Positions 24,771 to 33,082 of a DNA stretch of 43,917 nucleotides are shown piece by piece (the stretch's first letter is position 1; every line of letters starts with the position of its first letter). Made by a program: the position numbers and the translations under genes. The notes under the pieces are model-generated. The model searched no databases and was not told the origin of the DNA. It saw nothing but the letters and a program-made list of their open reading frames with translations. Origin of the DNA: Arthrobacter celericrescens (GTDB taxonomy: Bacteria; Actinomycetota; Actinomycetes; Actinomycetales; Micrococcaceae); the NCBI RefSeq assembly GCF_003614925.1, contig NZ_QYLP01000084.1, positions 1 through 43,917 on the forward strand. Direction: 5' to 3'.

Positions 24771-26581
24771 TGTCGTGCCTCCCCGGCTTCTTCGAGTTCG
24801 TCCAGTTCGCTGTCCTCGAGGTGGCTGTCCAGGTCCTTCGGACCTTCGTCGAGGCTCGCGATGACGAAGCCGTAGTGCGGGTTGCGGGCCAGCAGCTCTG
24901 TGTGGGTCCCGACGTCGGAAATCCGCCCGTCCTCGAGCAGCGCCACCCGGTCGGCAAGGGCAACCGTGGACGGCCGGTGCGCGACGATCAGGGTGGTGGT
25001 GTCCTGGAGGACCTCACGGAGCCGGGTTTCGACCAGTTCCTCGGTGTTGACGTCCAGGGCCGAGAGCGGATCGTCCAGCACCAGCACCTTGGGCTTCGCG
25101 GCGATTGCCCGGGCCAGGGCGATGCGCTGGCGCTGTCCGCCGGACAGGCTGAGCCCTTCCTCGCCGATCAGGGTGTCCACGCCGTCGGGCAGGGAGTAGG
25201 CGAAATGCGCCTGGGCGACGTCGAGCGCCTCGTCGAGGGCGGCGTCCGAAGGATCGGGTGCGCCGAGCAGCACGTTCTCCCGCACGGAGCTGGAGAAGAG
25301 GGTGGTGTCTTCGAAGGCCACGGCCACCACGGTCCGCAACTCCTCCACGCTGAAGTCCCGCACGTCCACGCCGTCGATCCGCACCGCGCCGCCCGAGGCG
25401 TCGTAGAGGCGGGGGACCAGTTGGAGCAGGGCGCTCTTGCCGCTGCCGGTCACGCCCACCAGGGCCATCGTCTCGCCCGGGCGGATGTCCAGGGTGATGT
25501 CGTGCAGGAGGGGGCCGCCGTCGTCGAACGCGAAGGAGGCGTGCTCGAAGCGCAAGGCGCCCCGCAGCTCCCGCGGGCGGCGGGGCTCGGCAGGGCTGGT
25601 GATCGTGTTGGGGGCGTCCATGACCTCGAAATGCCGGTCCAAGGCGGACTTGGCGGTCAGGGCCATCGCTAGCAGCATCCCGGAGAATTCCACCGGTGCC
25701 GCTACCACGGCGGCGGTGGCGAAGAACGCCACCAGCGAGCCGATGCTCAGTTCACCGGTGGAGGCCAACAGGATGCCCGCCATCAGGGCGACGCCGAGTG
25801 CCAGCTCCGGCAGCAGGGTTACCACCAGGCTGAACTCCGCCTGCTGCTTGGCCTTGGCGATCTCGGTCTGCCGCAGCTCCTCGGCCTGGCCGTTGAAGTT
25901 TTCCAGTGCTTCGCGGCTGCGGCCGAAGGCCTTGAGCACCCGGATGCCGTGGACGGATTCCTCCACGGTGGTGGCGAGGTCGCCGGCCTGGTCCTGGCTG
26001 AGGCGTGCCACCAGGCTGAAGCGCCGCCGGAAGCGGAAGGAGTAGACCATGATCGGCAGGGCCGCGGCGAGGAAAATCAGGGCGAGCTGCCAGCTCATGG
26101 TGAACATGACGCCGACGCCGATCGCCACGGTCAGGGTGGTGACCACCAGCATGATCGCGCCGAAGGCCATCCAGCGGCGCAGGAAGTTCAGGTCAGTCAT
26201 GGCCCGCGACAGCAACTGCCCCGAGCCCCAGCGGTCGTGGAAGGACACGGTGAGGTCCTGCAGGTGCCCGTACAGCGAGACCCTCATGCGGGTCTCCACC
26301 GTGGTGGCCGGGTTGATGACGAACTGGCGGCGGAGCGCCACCAGCCCGGCTTCGGCGATGCCGAGGACCAGGACCACGACGGCGGACGTCCACACCGCGC
26401 TTCCGGCGCCGCCGGGCTTGAGGAAGTCGTTGACCAGGACCCGGAAGACCTGCGGAATGGCGAGGGCCACCACGCTGGCAAGCAGGGCACTGACCAGGCC
26501 CAGGAGAAGCCGCGGGATGATCGGCCTGACGTGGGGGTAGAGGCGCTTGATGGAGGTAAAGAACGACGTTTGCTTGGACAT
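24767..26581 (-). CDS. ABC exporter half-transporter (TMD-NBD), subunit 1
   Basis: A 604-residue TMD-NBD protein. The first 300 residues hold six membrane helices. The NBD has Walker [10 protein letters not shown], a canonical [14 protein letters not shown] signature, and Walker [13 protein letters not shown] in which Asp replaces the catalytic Glu; the H-loop AHRPS is kept. This is the usual degenerate-site subunit of heterodimeric exporters of the TM287/288 or BmrCD type. The C-terminus is acidic ([24 protein letters not shown]). It is the first gene of a two-gene operon. No regulator gene is adjacent. Confidence 0.92.
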   Translation of the reverse strand: MSKQTSFFTSIKRLYPHVRPIIPRLLLGLVSALLASVVALAIPQVFRVLVNDFLKPGGAGSAVWTSAVVVLVLGIAEAGLVALRRQFVINPATTVETRMRVSLYGHLQDLTVSFHDRWGSGQLLSRAMTDLNFLRRWMAFGAIMLVVTTLTVAIGVGVMFTMSWQLALIFLAAALPIMVYSFRFRRRFSLVARLSQDQAGDLATTVEESVHGIRVLKAFGRSREALENFNGQAEELRQTEIAKAKQQAEFSLVVTLLPELALGVALMAGILLASTGELSIGSLVAFFATAAVVAAPVEFSGMLLAMALTAKSALDRHFEVMDAPNTITSPAEPRRPRELRGALRFEHASFAFDDGGPLLHDITLDIRPGETMALVGVTGSGKSALLQLVPRLYDASGGAVRIDGVDVRDFSVEELRTVVAVAFEDTTLFSSSVRENVLLGAPDPSDAALDEALDVAQAHFAYSLPDGVDTLIGEEGLSLSGGQRQRIALARAIAAKPKVLVLDDPLSALDVNTEELVETRLREVLQDTTTLIVAHRPSTVALADRVALLEDGRISDVGTHTELLARNPHYGFVIASLDEGPKDLDSHLEDSELDELEEAGEARH

Positions 26582-26681
26582 GCCCGCTTCTCAACAGCTG
26601 GATCTTCAGACGGCGGAGGTGGTTTCCTACAGCAACTACCCTATGCCATGCGTGATTCCCTTCACAGGAAGAATGCGGCCG

Positions 26682-26737
26682 GTGGTGAAATGTTTTACCA
26701 CTTATCGTGATTCGTAATCTGCGTGATCCGTAATCGA
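26682..26737. promoter_or_regulatory. Promoter-region repeats upstream of the ABC exporter operon
   Basis: TGGTGAAATGTTTTACCA is an imperfect palindrome, followed by two direct copies of GTGATTCGTAATC / GTGATCCGTAATC. They lie about 100-155 bp upstream of the operon in an AT-richer patch and could be regulator sites; no regulator is identified. Confidence 0.35.
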
Positions 26738-26776
26738 CGGCCCGTCATCGGGTGGATCATCCGTTGAAACAGGAAG

Positions 26777-26802
26777 GCCGCTCCCGGTATTCCGGGAACG
26801 GC
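26777..26802 (-). terminator. Possible terminator of the metallophosphoesterase gene
   Basis: GCCG-C-TCCCGG pairs with CCGGGA-A-CGGC around TATT. On the minus strand it is followed by CTTCCTGTTTC, a modest T-rich tail, 17 bp after the stop codon. Confidence 0.55.
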
Positions 26803-26818
26803 ATATGGGTCCGTGGGG

Positions 26819-27769
26819 CTAAACGCGCGGGGTCAGCGTCAGCAGCACGGCTTCAGGGCGGCAAGCGATCCGCACCGGTGCGAAGCGTGAGGTGCCGATC
26901 CCGCCGGAGACGTTCACCGGCGTCGTGCGTCCATTGCTTTCCCAGTCGTTCAGGCCCCGGGCGCGCCAGGTGGGCAGGTCGCAGTTGGCGACCAGCGCGC
27001 CGTAGCCGGGGATGCAGACCTGCCCGCCGTGGGTGTGGCCGGCCAGGATGAGGTCCGCGTCGGCTTCGGTGAAGTGGTCCAGCACGCGTTGGTAGGGTGC
27101 GTGGATGACGGCGACGCGCAGGTGCGGGCGTTTGTCCTGCCCGGCGGTGCCGCGGGGCCAGCCGGCATAGCGTTCGCGCTTGAGGTGCGGATCGTCGACC
27201 CCGGAGAAATCCAGCCGGACACCGTTCAAAGGAACGGACTGGTGCCGGTTGGTGAGGTCGATCCAGCCGGACATCCCGAAGCCGGAACGCAGCCGCGGCC
27301 AGTCCAGCTTGATGGGGTCCTTGCGGAGCCGGCTGGGTCCCTGGAAGTAACTGAGCGGGTTCTTCAGGGTGGGCGCGTAGTAGTCGTTGGAACCGGGCAC
27401 GAAGACGCCGGGAAACGCCAGCAGCGGGCGAAGGGCTTCAAGCAGCGGGTCGATCGCCTTCGGGTGGCTGAGGTTGTCTCCGGTGTTGACCACGAGGTCC
27501 GGCTTCACGTCCGCCAGGGACTGGAGCCATGCCGCCTTCTTGCTTTGGCCGGGGACGAAATGGATGTCGCTCAGGTGCAGCACCCGCATCGGCCCGGAGC
27601 CCGCAGGGAGGATCGGGAGGAGTTCCTCCCGCAGGGTGAACTGGTCCTTCTCCCACCATCCGTACGCAGCGGCAGCCGCGCCCGCCGCGGCTCCGACGGC
27701 TGCAGTGACGGCGAGGCCGCGTCCGAAGTCACGAACGCGGCCTGCCGGATGTCCTTGGGCGGTCATCAA
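26819..27769 (-). CDS. Membrane-anchored metallophosphoesterase
   Basis: A 316-residue calcineurin-like phosphoesterase. Residues 15-40 form a single hydrophobic segment (GLAVTAAVGAAAGAAAAAYGWW), so the enzyme is probably membrane-anchored with the active site outside. Metal ligands are visible in LHLSDIHF, NTGDN, VPGSNDYY (in place of the usual GNHD), VIHAP and AGHTHGGQ. Relatives include YkuE-like UDP-2,3-diacylglucosamine pyrophosphatase-type proteins, but substrates in Actinobacteria are unknown. It lies 10 bp downstream of the penicillin-binding protein gene on the same strand, which hints at an envelope role. Confidence 0.9.
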   Translation of the reverse strand: MMTAQGHPAGRVRDFGRGLAVTAAVGAAAGAAAAAYGWWEKDQFTLREELLPILPAGSGPMRVLHLSDIHFVPGQSKKAAWLQSLADVKPDLVVNTGDNLSHPKAIDPLLEALRPLLAFPGVFVPGSNDYYAPTLKNPLSYFQGPSRLRKDPIKLDWPRLRSGFGMSGWIDLTNRHQSVPLNGVRLDFSGVDDPHLKRERYAGWPRGTAGQDKRPHLRVAVIHAPYQRVLDHFTEADADLILAGHTHGGQVCIPGYGALVANCDLPTWRARGLNDWESNGRTTPVNVSGGIGTSRFAPVRIACRPEAVLLTLTPRV

Positions 27770-27779
27770 TTACTTGTCC

Positions 27780-30062
27780 TTAGGGTCGTTTGCCCTTGTT
27801 GCCCGAGGTGGGACTTGGGCTGGAACCAGTGTCGCCGCTCTTGGAATCGTCGCCCTTGGTTTCCTTGGGAGTCGGGGCCGGTTCCACGTAGCTCAGGTTC
27901 GACGGCGGTTCCGGGAATGGATCCGTGCCGTAGCGCGGGGCCACCTGCAGCATGTAGTTGGCGAACTGCGGTCCGGCGATCATGTAACCGTCGATGTTCG
28001 AGTAGAACTTGCCGTTGATGGTGAGGTTACGGCCGTACCGCTGCTGGTCACCCAGCGGATCGCCGAACCAGGTGGCGGTGGCCAGGCCCGTGGTGTAACC
28101 GACCACCCAGGTGGAACCGTTGGAGTTGTTGGTACCGGTCTTGGCGGCCACGGGGAAGGTGGTGCTCGTGGAGATGCGGGGCTGGATCCAGAAACCCGAG
28201 CCCTTGTTCAGCACTTCCTGGAGGCCCTTGCTCACGCCGCGGGCAACCTCAGGGGAGATCGCGTCACGGCAGTTGCTGGACTGCGCCGGCAGCTTTTCGC
28301 CCGAAGCGTCCGTCACGGATTCGATGGCGATCGGCTCGCAGTAGCGGCCGTCGTTCGCGAAGGTGGCGAAAGCGCTGGCCATGGTCAGCGGCGCGGTCTG
28401 GCGGGAGCCCAGGAGGTTGGCGAGGGTGGTCATCGGGATCTGCGGGTGCGGATCGGTGACCTTTCCGTCCTTGCCGCGGGCCGGCAGGCCTTCGTGGATG
28501 CCCACGGCGTCCACGATCTTCTGGATGCCGCAGAGGTCCAACTGGGCCGCGGAGGCGAAGGTAGCGGTGTTGATCGAGTTGGCGAGGCCGTACAACACGC
28601 TCATCGGGCGGTAATAGCCCTCTTCGGCGTTCTGCAGGTCATTGCTGCCTTCGACGTTGCTGTCGTACCAGCCGGTGGTCTGCGTGGAACAGGTGTTCCG
28701 CCACGGGAAGTCGATGGGATACTTGCGGACCGAGGCGTTGACCGAGTCGTTCATCGACTTGCCCTCGTTCAGCCACTCGGCGAAGGTGAAGGGCTTCATC
28801 GTTGAGCCGGTTTGGAAACCGCCCAGGCCGTTGAGGTCACCGCCGTTGGCGTCCAGGACGTCCACGTTGAAGTTCTGTTCGGCCTGGAACTTGCCCGGTG
28901 AGGGCAGCCACACCGTGTTCTGGGCCATTGAGATGATCTTGCCGGTCTTCGGCTGCACGGAGACGAGGGAAGCGCCCCACTTGTCCGGGTTGGCCCCGGC
29001 GGAGGCGTTCACCTGCTCCTGGGCCACGGCCTGGGCCTTCGGGTCCAAGGTGGTCTTGATGGTGAGGCCGCCGCGCATGACCCGGTTGGTGCGCTCGTCC
29101 GGGGTGGCACCGTAGGCCGGGTTGTTCAGCAGCAGGTGCAGCACATAGTCGCAGAAGTACGGTGCCGAGGTGGCGTAGGCACAACCCTGGCGGGCGGGGG
29201 TCACCTTGGTCTTGACCGGGGTGGCCACGGCCTTGTCGTACTCGGCCTTCTTGATCTTGCCCTGGTTCAGCATGAGCTGGAGGACGAGGTCGCGGCGGGA
29301 CTTGGCGTGGTCCGGGTTCGCGATGGGGTCGTAGTAGGACGGGCTGTTCACGACGCCGGCCAGCAGGGCGGCCTGGGGAAGGGTGAGGTTCTTGGCGGTG
29401 GTGCTGAAGAAGAACCGGGAGGCGGCTTCGATGCCGTAGGCGTCCCGGTTGAAGAAGACGATGTTGAGGTAACCCTCGAGGATCTGCTCCTTGGAGAACT
29501 TCTTCTCCAGGGCGATCGCGAGCTTCATTTCACGCAGTTTGTCGCCGACGCCCTTGTTGACGCCGTTGAGCTTGACGTCGCCTTCCTTGCCCTGGGAGAC
29601 GAGGGATTCGTTGATGACGTTGTTCACGTACTGCTGCGTAATGGTGGACGCGCCCTGTTTCTGGCCGCGGGCCGTACTGACCACGGCGCGCAGGATGCCG
29701 GTGGTGTCGATGCCGCCGTGCTCGTAGAAGCGGCTGTCTTCCACGGCGACCACTGCGTCTTTGATGTAGGGACTCATCTGGTCCAGCGGCACCCGGGTGC
29801 GGTTCTCCTTGTAGATCGAGGCGATCTTGGAGCCGTCGCTGGCCAGGATGGTGGTGGACTGGCTGGGCGGGTTCACCTGGAGCTCCGCCGGCAGCGTGTC
29901 GAAGAACTGGATGGAGCCGCTGGCCGTGCTGCCCGAAAGGGCGGCGGCGGGGACCAGCAGGCCTGCCACCAGGACACCGCAAACGGCACTCACGCCGAGG
30001 AATGCGATGATCTTTCCCAGGGTGGTGGCAGTATCGAATATGGGGTTCTTGCGAGTCACCAT
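27780..30062 (-). CDS. Class A penicillin-binding protein (transglycosylase/transpeptidase)
   Basis: A 760-residue bifunctional PBP. A single N-terminal helix (about 15-40) anchors it. The GT51 glycosyltransferase domain shows AVVAVEDSRFYEHGGID, GASTITQQYVNN and EGYLNIVFFNRDAYGIEAA. The transpeptidase domain shows GSTMKPF (active-site Ser), the SxN-like SINTATFASA and AAKTGTNN. The tail after residue 735 is Pro/Ser/Lys-rich and disordered. The frame is open upstream to 30134, but ATG 30062 (MVTRKNPIFD) gives the expected short cytoplasmic N-terminus. It is divergent from the DUF4177 gene, with only 37 bp between starts. It would polymerise and cross-link peptidoglycan. Confidence 0.95.
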   Translation of the reverse strand: MVTRKNPIFDTATTLGKIIAFLGVSAVCGVLVAGLLVPAAALSGSTASGSIQFFDTLPAELQVNPPSQSTTILASDGSKIASIYKENRTRVPLDQMSPYIKDAVVAVEDSRFYEHGGIDTTGILRAVVSTARGQKQGASTITQQYVNNVINESLVSQGKEGDVKLNGVNKGVGDKLREMKLAIALEKKFSKEQILEGYLNIVFFNRDAYGIEAASRFFFSTTAKNLTLPQAALLAGVVNSPSYYDPIANPDHAKSRRDLVLQLMLNQGKIKKAEYDKAVATPVKTKVTPARQGCAYATSAPYFCDYVLHLLLNNPAYGATPDERTNRVMRGGLTIKTTLDPKAQAVAQEQVNASAGANPDKWGASLVSVQPKTGKIISMAQNTVWLPSPGKFQAEQNFNVDVLDANGGDLNGLGGFQTGSTMKPFTFAEWLNEGKSMNDSVNASVRKYPIDFPWRNTCSTQTTGWYDSNVEGSNDLQNAEEGYYRPMSVLYGLANSINTATFASAAQLDLCGIQKIVDAVGIHEGLPARGKDGKVTDPHPQIPMTTLANLLGSRQTAPLTMASAFATFANDGRYCEPIAIESVTDASGEKLPAQSSNCRDAISPEVARGVSKGLQEVLNKGSGFWIQPRISTSTTFPVAAKTGTNNSNGSTWVVGYTTGLATATWFGDPLGDQQRYGRNLTINGKFYSNIDGYMIAGPQFANYMLQVAPRYGTDPFPEPPSNLSYVEPAPTPKETKGDDSKSGDTGSSPSPTSGNKGKRP

Positions 30063-30099
30063 GTTTTCCACTTTACCGGCAAGGGCTACGCTTTCTCTC

Positions 30100-30255
30100 A
30101 TGACCAAATGGGAGTACGCGACGATTCCGCTCATTATTCACGCCACAAAACAGATCCTCGACACCTGGGGCGAGGACGGCTGGGAACTTGTCCAGGTAGT
30201 CACCGGCCCCGACGGAAATGGTCTGGTCGCCTACCTTAAGAGGGAGAAGCAGTAA
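30100..30255 (+). CDS. DUF4177 small protein
   Basis: A 51-residue protein, MTKWEYATIPLII and ILDTWGEDGWELVQVV then GLVAYLKREKQ, matching actinobacterial DUF4177 (Rv3678A-like). Function is unknown. It ends 2 bp before the RidA gene; this pair upstream of a hydrolase and crp is a conserved actinobacterial neighbourhood. ATG 30100 matches the family start. Confidence 0.88.
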   Translation: MTKWEYATIPLIIHATKQILDTWGEDGWELVQVVTGPDGNGLVAYLKREKQ

Positions 30256-30257
30256 CT

Positions 30258-30794
30258 ATGACAAGCCCCGCAGAAACCACGTCTGGCGCGGAAACTCCGG
30301 CTCCGGCGTCCGCCGTCGAGCAGCGCCTCGCAGAGCTTGGCCTCGTCCTCCCGGAGGTGGCAGCACCCGTGGCCGCCTACGTCCCGGCGGTCGTCTCCGG
30401 CAACTACGTCTACACCTCCGGCCAGCTGCCGTTTGTTAATGGCAAACTCCCAGCTACGGGCAAAGTCTCCACCGGCGACGAAGGCCAGTCCGAGGAAGCC
30501 ACTGTTGCTCCGGAAGACGCGAAGGTCTACGCCGAAGTGTGTGCCATCAACGCCCTGGCCGCGGTCAAGAGCGTCATCGGCGACCTCGACCGCATCACCC
30601 GGATCGTCAAGGTGGTCGGCTTCGTTTCCTCCGACCCGTCCTTCACCGGCCAGCCGGCCGTCATCAACGGTGCCTCCGAGCTCCTGGGCAAGGTGTTCGG
30701 CGACGCCGGCATCCACGCACGCTCCGCCGTCGGCGTTGCGGTCCTGCCGCTCGACTCTCCTGTTGAGGTCGAGCTGATCGCCGAATTCAGCTGA
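30258..30794 (+). CDS. RidA/YjgF-family protein
   Basis: A 178-residue member of the RidA family, enamine/imine deaminases that remove reactive 2-aminoacrylate-type intermediates. The first 30 residues are a low-complexity extension. VVSGNYVYTSGQLPFVNGKLP, VCAINALAAVKSVIGDLDRITRIVKVVGFV, QPAVINGASELLGKVFG and HARSAVGVAVLPLDSPVEVELIAE follow the family pattern, including the Arg (ARSAVG) that contacts the substrate carboxylate in active members. It belongs to the DUF4177-RidA-NUDIX block. Confidence 0.92.
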   Translation: MTSPAETTSGAETPAPASAVEQRLAELGLVLPEVAAPVAAYVPAVVSGNYVYTSGQLPFVNGKLPATGKVSTGDEGQSEEATVAPEDAKVYAEVCAINALAAVKSVIGDLDRITRIVKVVGFVSSDPSFTGQPAVINGASELLGKVFGDAGIHARSAVGVAVLPLDSPVEVELIAEFS

Positions 30795-30828
30795 TCGCAG
30801 AAGCCAAGCAAGGAACCGGTCAAAGCAA

Positions 30829-31740
30829 TTGCCTCAGCTAGCCCGACGCCTGTTCGTGTTGCCCCCTGAACTTGAGGGGGCAGCACGTAACTGGCTCCAG
30901 CTCGGCGAACGGAGTCCCCGCGCCGCGCGATACGCATCATCAGTAGTCCTTCTCCGTGACGCTCCCGGCGGCCTGGAGACCTGGATGGGCTACCGTCCGG
31001 GGACCTCGCCGCTGGGCGTGGTCGCCTTCCCGGGCGGCTCGCTGGACGCGAGCGACGACGACGCCCTCGGCTGGCTGGGCCCCTCGCCCCAGCAGTGGGC
31101 CGAGGCGCTCGGAACCACCGACGTCGGGCTGGCCCGCCGCCACGTGGTGGGAGCCATCCGCGAACTGTTCGAAGAAACCGGCGTCCTCCTCGCCGGACCG
31201 GACCTGTCCACCACTGTCGAAGCGACTTCCACGCAGGAGTGGATGAAGGCCCGCGAGGCCGTCGCCAACCAGGACAAATCCTTCACCGACGTCCTGGCCA
31301 AGCGCGGGCTCTCCCTGCGCACGGACCTGCTCAAACCCCTGGTCAACTGGCTCAGCCCGGACTTCGCGCACCGCCGCTTCAACACCCGCTACTTCGCAGC
31401 CACCGTCCCGGTCGGCCAGAGCCCGTCCCTCCTGCAAAGCAAGGGCGTATGGGGCCGCTGGGTCCGTGCCTTCGAACTCATCGCCGAACGCGACACCACC
31501 ATCCTCGGCGACGAAGTCGGCCAGGAAAACACCATCGGCCTCACCCTGGGCCAGCTCCTGGTCCCTGGCTCGGAAATCATGCTTGAAAAGATGGCCGCGG
31601 CCCAAGGCTGCATCGCCTACCTCAGCTACAAGCGCAAGCACCACGTCTACCAGCCCCGCCTGGTCGAAGAAAACGGCGTGCTGATGCTCGAAGTCGAAGC
31701 AGCCCGCGCGGTCGCAGGGGAGCCGCAGCGGGAGCGCTGA
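30829..31740 (+). CDS. NUDIX hydrolase
   Basis: A 303-residue NUDIX protein of the NUDT19-like long type. The Nudix box is split by an insertion: GGSLDASDDD, then about 40 residues later GAIRELFEETGVLL with the metal-binding REx2EE. Long insertions here are usual for this subgroup, whose known members act on CoA or nucleotide diphosphates; the substrate here is unknown. The start is uncertain: TTG 30829 is the first codon giving full homology, while AAGGAA lies about 14 bp upstream; CTG 30850 and GTG 30856 are alternatives. It is separated from crp by a 318-bp inverted repeat. Confidence 0.85.
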   Translation: MPQLARRLFVLPPELEGAARNWLQLGERSPRAARYASSVVLLRDAPGGLETWMGYRPGTSPLGVVAFPGGSLDASDDDALGWLGPSPQQWAEALGTTDVGLARRHVVGAIRELFEETGVLLAGPDLSTTVEATSTQEWMKAREAVANQDKSFTDVLAKRGLSLRTDLLKPLVNWLSPDFAHRRFNTRYFAATVPVGQSPSLLQSKGVWGRWVRAFELIAERDTTILGDEVGQENTIGLTLGQLLVPGSEIMLEKMAAAQGCIAYLSYKRKHHVYQPRLVEENGVLMLEVEAARAVAGEPQRER

Positions 31741-31766
31741 GTTTTCGCTCCAGTCACACTTGGTGT

Positions 31767-32084
31767 GGTCGCCTGAGACGCAGACAACGGCCCTCCGCCG
31801 TCGCTTAGACACGACACATAGGGAGCGCGCCGGTCGCTGAGCGACCTCTGCCCTCCGATGTGCCGCGATGCGCTCCTCTGCGGAGACCCGCAGTCTGCTT
31901 GCCGGACGTCTAGTTGCGCTTCACGCAACCAGGCACCCCGGTGAGCTTCATGGCGGACGGCGGTCCTTCCGAAAGGAGCGCATCGCGGTCGATCGCGTCG
32001 TGTAGGTCGCCCAGCGACCGAAGCGTCGCCTATCGGCCGTGTCTAAGCGACGCGGAAGGGCCGTCTCCGCCACCCAAGGCGACC
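31767..32084. repeat. 318-bp imperfect inverted repeat (giant palindrome)
   Basis: Matching arm segments all share one centre at 31925.5: GGTCGCCT (31767) with AGGCGACC (32077); GTCGCTTAGACACG (31800) with CGTGTCTAAGCGAC (32038); the 15-bp hairpins GGTCGCTGAGCGACC (31832) and GGTCGCCCAGCGACC (32005); and CCGCGATGCGCTCCT (31863) with AGGAGCGCATCGCGG (31974). The lack of net gaps indicates a true inverted duplication or palindromic element. It fills nearly all of the 438 bp between the NUDIX and crp stop codons. No protein-coding gene is credible inside it. Confidence 0.88.
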
Positions 32085-32105
32085 ACAACGAAGGCGACCA
32101 CAACG
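32076..32105 (+). repeat. 15-bp tandem direct repeat at the edge of the giant palindrome
   Basis: AAGGCGACCACAACG occurs twice without a gap, followed by a third degenerate unit AACGTGACCACAG. The first unit overlaps the end of the right arm. Confidence 0.8.
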
Positions 32106-32133
32106 AACGTGACCACAGAAGGCGAGCACAAGA

Positions 32134-32165
32134 AAGGCCGGCTCCGAAGCATCGGAGCCGGCCTT
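32134..32165. terminator. Terminator downstream of crp
   Basis: AAGGCCGGCTCCGA pairs perfectly over 14 bp with TCGGAGCCGGCCTT around AGCA. On the minus strand it is followed by TCTTGTG, 13 bp after the crp stop codon. Confidence 0.85.
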
Positions 32166-32178
32166 CTCGTTATGAGGC

Positions 32179-32856
32179 TTAGCGGGAGCGCTGGCGCAGG
32201 CGCTGCATGTCCAGGATGACCACCGCGCGGGCTTCCAGGCGGAGCCAGCCGCGCTGGACGAACTCGGCCAGGGCCTTGTTCACGGTTTCGCGGGAGGCGC
32301 CGACCAGCTGGGCCAGTTCTTCCTGGGTGAGCTCGTGGGCTACGAGGACGCCGTCGGTGGCGGGGCGGCCGAAGCGGTCTGCGAGGTCGAGCAGGGCCTT
32401 GGCGACGCGGCCGGGGACGTCCGAGAAGACGAGGTCGGACAGGGAGTCGTTGGTGCGGCGCAGGCGGCGGGCCAGTGCCTGCAGGAGCTGGGCGGACACC
32501 TCGGGGCGGGTGCGCAGCAGCGTGTTGAGGCTTTCGTTCTTCAGGCCGGCCAGGCGGGTTTCCGAAACGGCGGTGGCCGTAGCGGTGCGCGGGCTGGGGT
32601 CGAAGAGGGCCATTTCGCCGAAGAGTTCGCCCGGGCCGAGGATGGCCAGGAGGGACTCGCGGCCATCGGGGGAGGTGCGGCCGAGCTTTACCTTGCCGGA
32701 CACGATGAAGTAGAGCTGGTCACCCTGGTCGCCCTCGCGGAACACCGAAGCCCCGCGGGAAAGGTCCACCTCGGTCAGCTCGTCCGTGAGCAGCCGGAAG
32801 GCGTCGTCGTCAAGGGTGGCGAAGAGGGGTGCGCGGCGCAGTACCTCGATGTCCAT
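32179..32856 (-). CDS. crp: Crp/Fnr-family global regulator (GlxR-like)
   Basis: A 225-residue protein, the size of mycobacterial Crp and corynebacterial GlxR. Residues 8-125 form the cyclic-nucleotide domain, with GELFGEMALFD and PRTATATA holding the Glu, Arg and Thr that bind cAMP. The C-terminal winged helix has LTQEELAQLVGASRETVNKALAEFVQRGWL. The start is ATG 32856, with AGGAG 6 bp upstream; the longer open frame to 32967 has no support. It would bind TGTGA-N6-TCACA sites and control carbon metabolism genes. It is divergent from marP. Confidence 0.94.
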   Translation of the reverse strand: MDIEVLRRAPLFATLDDDAFRLLTDELTEVDLSRGASVFREGDQGDQLYFIVSGKVKLGRTSPDGRESLLAILGPGELFGEMALFDPSPRTATATAVSETRLAGLKNESLNTLLRTRPEVSAQLLQALARRLRRTNDSLSDLVFSDVPGRVAKALLDLADRFGRPATDGVLVAHELTQEELAQLVGASRETVNKALAEFVQRGWLRLEARAVVILDMQRLRQRSR

Positions 32857-33082
32857 GAATTCTCCTGAGTAAAAGTTCGGCAATGGCGCTTCAGTCATTG
32901 TTCCAGAATTTTCCGGGCTCTGTGACGTACTTGGCAGCCGAAACGCCCGAAATACAGCGGATTTCACCCAAAACGGCCCGCTTGGTGAGGCATGCCACGG
33001 ACCGTTGCAGGGTCCTGGCTATCGGCTGGGTGTCAGGGTACGCACTTACAATTGGGGCTTACCCCGGCTGTGAGGAGCATTG

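Noticed and set aside
31647..32219. Two short open frames with similar translations (CLSD and SASR motifs) on opposite strands
   Set aside because: They are similar only because they read the two arms of the 318-bp palindrome. Neither has a Shine-Dalgarno or a family resemblance.
32920..32940. TGTGACGTACTTGGCA as a Crp autoregulatory site
   Set aside because: Only the left half matches TGTGA-N6-TCACA; the right half is TGGCA. This is too weak to list.
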